Source: Streptomyces sp. SDr-06 (GTDB taxonomy: Bacteria; Actinomycetota; Actinomycetes; Streptomycetales; Streptomycetaceae). Taken from it: a stretch of DNA of 64,000 bases. Made by a program: the position numbers and the translations under genes. Below, piece by piece: positions 57,594 to 64,000 of this stretch. Numbering within the stretch: position 1 is the first letter of the stretch; each line of letters starts with the position of its first letter. The DNA is taken from positions 186,001-250,000 of the forward strand of contig NZ_QOLA01000007.1 of the NCBI RefSeq assembly GCF_003324565.1. The letters are read 5' to 3'. The notes beneath the pieces are model-generated. The model was not told the DNA's origin and did not search any database. It worked only from the letters and a program-made list of their open reading frames with translations.

Positions 57594-58760
57594 TCAGCGG
57601 CGGCGGAACTCCTCGGCGGCCAGCAGGGCGGTGTCGGGGTCGTCGGAGAACAAACCGTCGATGCCCGTGGCGAAGAGCGCCTTGAAGTACGCGAGCGCGT
57701 TGCCGTAGTCGCCCGGCTTCTCGCCGACCCGGAAGTCCAGCGGCAGGAAGCTGTTCTCGTTCCGCACGGTGTACGGGGTGAGGAACAGGCCCGCGGCGTG
57801 CGCTTCACGGACGAGAGCGGTGGGCTTGCCGAGTTTGCCCTGGTCGTCCTGCGCGATGATCTGCGGCAACCAGGGGCCGATGCCCTGGGCGAAGCCGGCG
57901 ATCCACTTGAGCCCCTCGGGCTTGAGGAGGTCGGCGGTGGTGCGCGGGTCGCCGGACGCGACGAAGTCGGCGGGCCGCACGGACGGCTCGTCGAGCAGGA
58001 CGACCTTCGGGCACTTCACGCCCAGTGCGCTGAGCCGCTGAAGGCTGCTGGGCTCGAAGGACTGCAGGATGTTCGGGGCGTGCGCGGTGTGCCGGCCGTA
58101 GCGGCGCAGCAGCTTGGCGAGCGGCTCCTCGATCCCCAGGCCCAGCTTGCGGAAGTACGTGGGGTGCTTGGTCTCGGGGTAGATCCATACGGGGCGGCCA
58201 CGGCGGCGACCCTCGCGCTCTGCCCACTGGAGGACCTCCTCGAAGGTGGGCACCTCCCAGCGGCCGTTGTACAGGGTGTTGTGCTGGCGGACGTCGGGGA
58301 TGCGCTCCTTGGCGCGCAGCGTCTTGAGTTCGGCGAGCGTGAAGTCCTCGGTGAACCACCCGGTGATCTTCTTGCCGTCCACGGTCTTGGTGGTCTTGCG
58401 GCCCGCGAACTCGTGGTGGTCGGCGACATCGGTGGTGGCCGAGATGTCGGGCTCGTGCCGACAGACCAGGTGCCCGTCCTTGGTGGGAACGAGGTCACCG
58501 GCCTCGATGACGTCCGCCCCCATGTCGAGGGCGAGTTGGTAGGAGCCGAAGGTGTGCTCCGGACGGTAGCCGCTGGCCCCGCGGTGGCCGACGACGAACG
58601 GCACGGGCAGCTTCGCGGGCCGCCCGGCGGGTGCCTGCCGGTCCGCCGAGCCCGTTCCGGCCGCGTTCGCCTGTCCCGTTCCGGCCAGTACGGCCGCTCC
58701 GGCGCCCAGGGCCGCGGCTCCCAGTACCGTCCGTCGCCCCGGCTCGTGCCGCTTGTCCAT
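57594..58760 (-). CDS. Tat-secreted glycerophosphodiester phosphodiesterase (GlpQ1-like)
   Basis: The protein has 388 residues from the ATG at 58760, preceded by AAGGAG. The Tat signal is GRRTVLGAAALGAGAAVLAG. The TIM-barrel catalytic residues are in GHRGASGYRPEHT (His59, Arg60, Glu68), then GADVIEAGDLVPTKDGHLVC and RHEPDIS with the second histidine. It releases sn-glycerol-3-phosphate from glycerophosphodiesters or teichoic-type polymers outside the cell. From memory the EAGDLVPTKDG spelling matches Streptomyces GlpQ1 proteins, which are often phosphate-regulated. No PhoP box was recognised here. Confidence 0.92.
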   Translation of the reverse strand: MDKRHEPGRRTVLGAAALGAGAAVLAGTGQANAAGTGSADRQAPAGRPAKLPVPFVVGHRGASGYRPEHTFGSYQLALDMGADVIEAGDLVPTKDGHLVCRHEPDISATTDVADHHEFAGRKTTKTVDGKKITGWFTEDFTLAELKTLRAKERIPDVRQHNTLYNGRWEVPTFEEVLQWAEREGRRRGRPVWIYPETKHPTYFRKLGLGIEEPLAKLLRRYGRHTAHAPNILQSFEPSSLQRLSALGVKCPKVVLLDEPSVRPADFVASGDPRTTADLLKPEGLKWIAGFAQGIGPWLPQIIAQDDQGKLGKPTALVREAHAAGLFLTPYTVRNENSFLPLDFRVGEKPGDYGNALAYFKALFATGIDGLFSDDPDTALLAAEEFRRR

Positions 58761-59034
58761 GCCGTGCTCCTTGCTCCGTGCCGATCCCCGCAACTGCCCG
58801 GCGGGGTACGGCATTTCAAGTTCTCCGGTGTTTTCCCATGCGTCGGGACGCTGCCTCGCCCATGTCCCGGCCGCACCTTGATCGTAAACACGGCGGGGTG
58901 TGCCGGGAACGCGCAGGGGGGTGGGTGCGGCGGCCGACGGCGTCGCTTCGTCCCGCGTGCCCGGACTGCGGGCATGGCGCGAAGTGTGGGGTGCAGGTCG
59001 TTGACGCCACCGAGGATGGCCCACAGGGTGGAGG

Positions 59035-60006
59035 GTGAAGCAGCGCCGCATCGTCTTCGTCGTCTTCGAGGGGTTCCAGCCACTGGACCTCTTCGGTCCG
59101 CATGAGGTGTTCCACCACGCCGATCGGCTCTCCGGCGCGTACTCCTGCCAGATCATGGCGCCGCTGCCGGGACCGGTGCGGTCCAGCAGTGGTGTGCCGG
59201 TGCACGCGTCCTGCGGTGTGGACGATCTGGACCCGGCGGGGGTCGACACCCTGGTGGTGGCCGGGGGCGCCGGAGTCGACCGTGCCCGGCAGGACCCGGC
59301 GCTGACCGACTGGCTGGCCACCGCCGGATCCGGCGCCCGCCGCGTCACGTCGGTGTGCAGCGGGGTGTTCCTGCTGGCTGCCGCCGGACTGCTGCACGGG
59401 CGCCGGGTGACCACGCACTGGGCGCGGGAGGAGCAGCTCGTCCGGGAGCATCCCGACGTGGCCGTCGACTGCGATCCGATCTTCCTCAGGGACGGGCGGG
59501 TGTGGACGTCGGCCGGGGTGACGGCGGGGATGGACCTCGCACTCGCCTTGGTGGAGGACGACCTGGGGCGGGAGGTCGCCCACTCCGTCGCGCAGGAGAT
59601 GGTGATGTTTCTGCGCCGCCCGGGCAGCCAGTCGCAGTTCAGTGTGGCTCTGTGGTCCTCGCAACCCGCCAGCGATCCCCTGCGTGCCGTGGTCGCGGCC
59701 ATTCACGCGGACCCCGGCGCCCGGCACGGCATCGCCGATCTCGCCACGCACGCCGGTCTCGGCCCCCGCCACCTCCAGCGCCGGTTCACGGCCGAACTCG
59801 GCGTCCCGCCGGCGGCATACGTCGAAGCCGTCCGCGTCGAGGCCGCCAAACGGGCGCTCGCCGAGAGCACCCACCCCGTCGAGACCATCGCGCATCGGTA
59901 TGGGTTCGGCACCGCCGAGACCCTGCGCCGCACATTTCACCGTCACCTCGGTGTCGCACCGTCCGACTACCGGGACCGCTTTCGATCCACCAAGGAGCAC
60001 ATGTGA
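59035..60006 (+). CDS. GlxA-family regulator (DJ-1/PfpI plus AraC HTH)
   Basis: The protein has 323 residues from the GTG at 59035. An N-terminal DJ-1/PfpI-like domain (~5-170) has VTSVCSGVFLLAAAGLL with the nucleophile-elbow cysteine. The C-terminal AraC domain (~215-318) has HGIADLATHAGLGPRHLQRR and ETIAHRYGFGTAETLRRTFH. The stop overlaps the start of a stand-alone DJ-1 protein gene (GTGA). It is probably an autoregulator controlling its partner. Confidence 0.94.
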   Translation: MKQRRIVFVVFEGFQPLDLFGPHEVFHHADRLSGAYSCQIMAPLPGPVRSSSGVPVHASCGVDDLDPAGVDTLVVAGGAGVDRARQDPALTDWLATAGSGARRVTSVCSGVFLLAAAGLLHGRRVTTHWAREEQLVREHPDVAVDCDPIFLRDGRVWTSAGVTAGMDLALALVEDDLGREVAHSVAQEMVMFLRRPGSQSQFSVALWSSQPASDPLRAVVAAIHADPGARHGIADLATHAGLGPRHLQRRFTAELGVPPAAYVEAVRVEAAKRALAESTHPVETIAHRYGFGTAETLRRTFHRHLGVAPSDYRDRFRSTKEHM

Positions 60007-60608
60007 CCACCTACGGGCTGCTGATCTTCGACGGAGCGGAGGAGCTGGACTTCGCCGGGCCGTGGGAGGTGTTCACCGCCTCCTCGATGCTGCGCGACGG
60101 CGCCGACACGGCGGTACTCATCGCCGAACGTACCCACGCCGTCCGCTGCAACAAGGGCATGCGCGTCCTGCCGGACCACACCTTCGACGACCACCCGCCG
60201 TTGGATGTCCTGCTGGTCCCGGGCGGCAACGGGACCCGCCGCGAGGTGTCCAACCCCGTGCTCACCGACTGGATCCGTACCACCGCGGCCGACGTCGCCT
60301 GGACCACCAGCGTGTGCACGGGGGCCCTGCTCCTGCACGAGGCGGGCCTGGCCCGGGGCCGCAGGGTCGCGACCCACTACCAGTTCGAGGACGCTCTGGA
60401 GGCCCGGGGCGATGTCACCGTGGTCCGCGACGCGCGGTACGTCGTCGACGGCAACCTGGTCTCCAGCCAGGGCGTCTCGGCCGGTATCGACATGGCGCTC
60501 TGGCTGATCGGCCGCCTCCACGGCCGTGACCACGCCCGCGCCGTACGCCAGTACATCCAGTACGAGCCCGCCCCGCCCTACCTCGCCGACCTGCCCGACG
60601 CCGCCTGA
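60003..60608 (+). CDS. DJ-1/PfpI-family protein
   Basis: The protein has 201 residues from the GTG at 60003, with AAGGAGCACAT upstream and a four-base overlap with the GlxA gene. It has the DJ-1 elbow cysteine (WTTSVCTGALLL) and VLLVPGGNGTRREV before it, giving the Glu/Cys pair typical of the family. Possible roles are amidase, glyoxalase-like or stress protein. The pairing of a GlxA regulator with its own free DJ-1 partner suggests a shared ligand. Confidence 0.92.
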   Translation: MTTYGLLIFDGAEELDFAGPWEVFTASSMLRDGADTAVLIAERTHAVRCNKGMRVLPDHTFDDHPPLDVLLVPGGNGTRREVSNPVLTDWIRTTAADVAWTTSVCTGALLLHEAGLARGRRVATHYQFEDALEARGDVTVVRDARYVVDGNLVSSQGVSAGIDMALWLIGRLHGRDHARAVRQYIQYEPAPPYLADLPDAA

Positions 60609-60631
60609 CGGGCGCCCGATCGCTCAGCGCC

Positions 60632-60660
60632 CCGACGGGCTTTCGGCACTCCGCCGTCGG
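60632..60660. terminator. Hairpin between convergent genes
   Basis: CCGACGG (60632-60638) pairs with CCGTCGG (60654-60660), between stops at 60608 (+) and 60694 (-). Confidence 0.6.
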
Positions 60661-60693
60661 CTGTCCCCGCTGATCCGATCGGTGCGGACTGCG

Positions 60694-61278
60694 TCAGCCT
60701 TTGCCGACCTTGACGACGACCGTGCTGCACACCTTGTCGGCGAAGGTCTGGTTCTTGTCGTCCCATACCGGCCACAGCCAGCCGAGGTAGCAGGGGATGC
60801 TGTCGAGGAAGTGCGCGAGTTTGCGGACCAACGCCATGCCGAATCCGAGCGTGCCGCCGTCGGCCTCGCGGCGCACACTGATGCCGAGGACCTTCTTGCC
60901 GATGGTCTGGCCGGTCTTGCCCTCCTTGTACAGCTGGAAGAAGGCCATGGCCGCGGCGTAGAGGAGGCCGACGACGAACAGGGGCCCCGGGCCCGCGGTC
61001 GCCGGGTCGTCGCTGTTGGCCAGGTCGATGAGTCCCAGTGCGTACATGGGGCCAAGGATGATCAGCCCGTCGAGCAGGTGCGCCCCGACCCGCTGGCCCC
61101 AGTGCGCGAGGGGCGGCATCCCGCCTCCGGGTATGCCGCCCATTCCCGGGGCCGGGGGCATCCCGTAGGGCTGCTGCGGATAGCCGTACTGCGGCGGCAC
61201 GCCCTGCGGGGGCTGACCGGGATGTCCAGGCTGTGCGTGCTGCTGGCCGTAGGGGTTGTTGGGGTCGCCGAAGCTCAA
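60694..61278 (-). CDS. RDD-family membrane protein
   Basis: The protein has 194 residues starting at a TTG at 61278, preceded by GGAAAGG; the upstream frame is open but has no coding character. A ~60-residue Gly/Pro/Gln-rich head (PNNPYGQQHAQPGHPGQPPQ) precedes the RDD domain: LAHWGQRVGAHLLDGLIILG, two further helices, then GKTGQTIGKKVLGISVRREA with the RDD-type loop, and FLDSIPCYLGWLWPVWDDKN near the end. The role of RDD proteins is unclear. It is divergent from the LuxR-type giant regulator. Confidence 0.88.
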   Translation of the reverse strand: MSFGDPNNPYGQQHAQPGHPGQPPQGVPPQYGYPQQPYGMPPAPGMGGIPGGGMPPLAHWGQRVGAHLLDGLIILGPMYALGLIDLANSDDPATAGPGPLFVVGLLYAAAMAFFQLYKEGKTGQTIGKKVLGISVRREADGGTLGFGMALVRKLAHFLDSIPCYLGWLWPVWDDKNQTFADKVCSTVVVKVGKG

Positions 61279-61546
61279 GGTGAAGCCTTTCCGGGCCAAT
61301 TGGGGGACGAGCGGCCGTGCGGAGGGCACCTTCGAGTCCTGAGCGGTTGCCCCCGTACAGCCGCGATCTTGCGGACCCATGGTGTTGGTGAGATCGGCAC
61401 CCTGTCCAATCGGGTGCTGGAGCGACAACCCGGGGTGCGGTGCCCGGGCCGGGACAGCGCTCTCTGGAGGGGCGTGAATGCGACGGGTATCCATGGGCGG
61501 CTCGTCCCTAGCATGTGTCCCAGCGGGGGCAGTTGTCTGGGGGCAC

Positions 61547-64000
61547 ATGCGGATCGTCGGACGGGACACGGAACGTGCGCGGTTGGCCTTCCTGCTGGAC
61601 GAGGCGCGTGGGGGCCGAGGGCGCAGCATCGTGGTGCGCGGTGAGCCGGGCATCGGCAAGACGGCGTTGCTGGATCACCTCGCCGAGCACGCGCAGGGGT
61701 GCACCGTCGTGCGGGCGGCCGGGGTCGAATTCGAGTCGGAGCTGGCCCTCGCGTCGCTGAGCGAGCTGGTCGGGCCGCTGCTCGACGTGGCGCGGGAACT
61801 ACCGGCCCGGTACGCCGACGTGCTGACGGACCTCGTGCCGCCGGACGACGGTGCCGCGCCACCGGTGGCCGGCGGCCGGCACGCCGTCTACGCGGCGACG
61901 CTCGCCCTGCTCACCGCGGCCGCCGCGCGCCGGCCGCTGTTGTGTCTGATCGACGACGCGCACTGGATCGACGACGCGTCGGCGGCCGCTTTGTTGTTCA
62001 CCGCCCGACGACTGCTCGCGGATTCGGTGTTGATCGTGTTCGCGACCCGGGAGGTCCCCGCGTTCGACGCGCCCGGCATCGAGACGCTGCGCCTGGAGGG
62101 ACTGAACGAGGAGGCCAGTCTGCAACTGCTGGCCCGCGGCGGAAACGTGCCGATACTGGTCGGTGCCCGGCTGGCCGCGCTGACCATGGGCAATCCGCTC
62201 GCCCTCCTGGAACTGCCGCGGGTGTTGTCCCTGGAGTCCGCGGAGAGCCTCAGCGAGCTGGTCGAGCCGCTGCCGACGACGAAGCTGCTGCAACGTGCCT
62301 TCGCGGCGTCGCTGGTGACGATGTCGGCCCGGCAGAGACAGGCTCTGCTGGTGTGCGCGGCGGCGGGCAGCGCGGACCTGGAGGTGGTGGCGCGGGCCCT
62401 CGAAGCGCTCGACCTGCGGCTCGCGGCACTGGACGAGGGCACCGTCAGCGGCCTGGTGCAGATCACCGGCCGTGCGGTGACGTTCCGCCATCCGCTGATC
62501 AGGTCGGCCGTCTACTCGGGAGCCGGCCCGGGTGAACGGTGGCAGGCACACGCCGCGTTGGCCGGAGCGTGCACATCACCGAAGGACGCGGACCGCAGGG
62601 CCTGGCACCTCGCCTGCGCGACGGTCGGGCCGGACGAACAGGTCGCGGCCGCGTTGGCGGCCACCGCCGACCGCGCCCGGCGGCACGGCGGGATCGTCGC
62701 GCAGGCCGCCGCCCTGGAACGGGCCGCCGAGCTGACCGGGGAGCCCGTCCTGCGGGCCAGGAGAATCTGCGCGGCCGCGACGATCTGGTCCGCCGCGGGC
62801 GCGCTCGACCATTCCGAGGAACTGCTCGACCAGGCGGAGGCCCTGGCGGGGGACGACGTCAGCGCGCGCATCGAGGTGTTGGGCGACCGCGCTTACCACG
62901 CGGTCCTGCGCGGGCGGACCGGCGACATCTTCGACGCGCTCGTCGCGGAGGCGGCCGGGGCCGGACCGGAGGACAGGCTGGCGGCCGGCCGGATGCTCAG
63001 TCTGGCCATGAACGCCCCGCTGGCCCGGTGGCACGTCGCGGCAACGCTCGACGTCTGTACGAAGGTGATGGCGCTGACCGCCCCGGACGGCCGGCCCAAC
63101 CCCGTCTTCCCCAAAGGGGCGGTGCGCCTGGCGCTGGCGCAGGTGCTCGCCGGGCAGCCGGCCGGCGCGGAGCTGGCGCGTGCGTGTGTCGCGGTCTGCG
63201 AGCGGCACGTGCCGAACGGGGCGTGCGCGGAACTGGCCGAGGTCCTGATGTACATCGAGGACTACGACCTGGCACGCCGCATGATCGAACATGACGTGGC
63301 CGCGGCCCGAGCCGTCGGCGACATCGCGTTGCTCGGCTACGGTCTGCGCCGTCGCGCCCAGGTGGAGGTCCGCGTCGGCCGCCCCCTCACGGCGTACTCC
63401 GACGCGCTGGAGTGCGCCGGGCTCGCCGACGCGATGGCGCAGCCGACCACCATCGCGGCCTCCCGCGCGACGCTCGCCATGGTCACCGCCGTTCTCGGCC
63501 GTGCCGAGGACTGCGCGGCCCATGCCGAGGAGGCGATGCGGCTGTGCCCGGACGACCTGGAGACCGAGGCACGGGTCCGGTACGCGCTGGGCCTCGTGGC
63601 GCTGGCGGGCGGCCGGATCGCCGACGCCGTCCCCGAGCTGCGCCGGGCGGACACGGTGCTGCGCGCCGTCGTCGAACCCGCTGTCGTGCCCGTCATCGCC
63701 GACCTGGCCGAGGCTCTGGTGCGGGCCGGGCTGACCGCGGAGGCGCGGGGCGTTCTGGACCGGCTGGACGCCGCCGTCGCCGCGACGGGCCGCCGTGGCC
63801 GACGGGCCGCGGCGCTGCGGTGCCGCGCGCTGCTGGCGCGTGGCACCGCAGCCGGATCGTTGTTCACCGCGGCGCTCGAGGCACACCGCGACGTCGATGA
63901 ACCGTTGGAGCGGGCCAGAACGCTGCTGTGCCAAGGCCAGTGGCTGCGCCGGTCCAGACGTCGCCAGGACGCCCACCAGCCGCTCGCGGCGGCGCTGGAG
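61547..64000 (+). CDS. Large LuxR-family (LAL) ATP-binding regulator, 5' part
   Basis: The gene runs off the right edge; 818 codons are visible. It starts at the ATG at 61547, preceded by CTGGGGGC. The N-terminal AAA/NTPase has Walker A GEPGIGKT (32-39) and Walker B LLCLIDDAHWID. Behind it come TPR-like helical repeats (~400 to the end: AATIWSAAGALDHSEELLDQ, LRRADTVLRAVVEPAVVPVI). LAL regulators end in a LuxR HTH that would be beyond position 64000. They commonly control antibiotic or sugar pathways. A TAGCAT -10-like box lies at 61509-61514. Confidence 0.9.
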   Translation, partial: MRIVGRDTERARLAFLLDEARGGRGRSIVVRGEPGIGKTALLDHLAEHAQGCTVVRAAGVEFESELALASLSELVGPLLDVARELPARYADVLTDLVPPDDGAAPPVAGGRHAVYAATLALLTAAAARRPLLCLIDDAHWIDDASAAALLFTARRLLADSVLIVFATREVPAFDAPGIETLRLEGLNEEASLQLLARGGNVPILVGARLAALTMGNPLALLELPRVLSLESAESLSELVEPLPTTKLLQRAFAASLVTMSARQRQALLVCAAAGSADLEVVARALEALDLRLAALDEGTVSGLVQITGRAVTFRHPLIRSAVYSGAGPGERWQAHAALAGACTSPKDADRRAWHLACATVGPDEQVAAALAATADRARRHGGIVAQAAALERAAELTGEPVLRARRICAAATIWSAAGALDHSEELLDQAEALAGDDVSARIEVLGDRAYHAVLRGRTGDIFDALVAEAAGAGPEDRLAAGRMLSLAMNAPLARWHVAATLDVCTKVMALTAPDGRPNPVFPKGAVRLALAQVLAGQPAGAELARACVAVCERHVPNGACAELAEVLMYIEDYDLARRMIEHDVAAARAVGDIALLGYGLRRRAQVEVRVGRPLTAYSDALECAGLADAMAQPTTIAASRATLAMVTAVLGRAEDCAAHAEEAMRLCPDDLETEARVRYALGLVALAGGRIADAVPELRRADTVLRAVVEPAVVPVIADLAEALVRAGLTAEARGVLDRLDAAVAATGRRGRRAAALRCRALLARGTAAGSLFTAALEAHRDVDEPLERARTLLCQGQWLRRSRRRQDAHQPLAAALE

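Noticed and set aside
1..64000. tRNA, rRNA, riboswitch, transposase and integrase genes
   Set aside because: None was recognised by eye; tRNAscan and Infernal searches would be needed to exclude small RNAs.

Overview
The window is a chromosomal piece of a high-GC actinomycete, almost certainly a Streptomyces. Third codon positions are nearly all G or C, many genes start with GTG or are leaderless behind TANNNT -10 boxes, and the protein families are typical of that genus (Actinobacterial Holin-X, DUF4235, DUF3618, SCO6745-like, GlxA regulators, a papain-inhibitor-like secreted protein). No rRNA, tRNA, CRISPR array, transposase or integrase was recognised. I could not tell the species.

Layout. 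1-862: an ECF sigma factor with a coupled Tat-exported protein cut by the window edge. 1031-5397: single enzymes (MOSC, quinone-oxidoreductase-like, methyltransferase, DinB, D-cysteine desulfhydrase-like). 5551-12533: four secreted genes on the minus strand (NlpC/P60-like domain fused to a seven-repeat propeller, a BNR propeller protein, a lipoprotein, an Ig-domain protein with a HEWHE motif), each with its own hairpin terminator. 13048-17902: a two-component system divergent from an ABC exporter. 18171-22881: small membrane proteins, an HxlR/MFS pair, an AlkA-like glycosylase, and a VOC/MarR pair. 22966-25316: envelope and stress genes (DUF4235, DUF3618, Holin-X, BrkB). 25371-29910: two divergent ABC-F genes, one behind a short leader peptide and hairpin, then a methyltransferase whose ribosome binding site lies in a palindrome. 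29945-33224: a VWA protein and two damaged genes (a frameshifted DUF4253 gene and an MFS gene with an in-frame stop). 33684-36090: a second two-component operon. 36369-42193: secreted proteins, an exporter, an AMP-dependent ligase and a nuclease-family enzyme. 42449-48397: a signalling neighbourhood with a large WD40 Ser/Thr kinase, a convergent FHA-HTH protein, a Cys/His-rich protein and membrane-anchored proteins. 48530-57549: small enzymes and regulators, including a Clp-N/HTH protein with its own operators. 57594-64000: a GlpQ1-like phosphodiesterase, a GlxA/DJ-1 pair, an RDD protein and the start of a large LuxR-type regulator.

Common themes are local autoregulation (four regulator or enzyme genes have clear palindromes over their promoters) and envelope or secreted functions. 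The most system-like group is the kinase/FHA neighbourhood at 42449-48397. The most informative regulatory signal is the ABC-F leader at 27161-27255.
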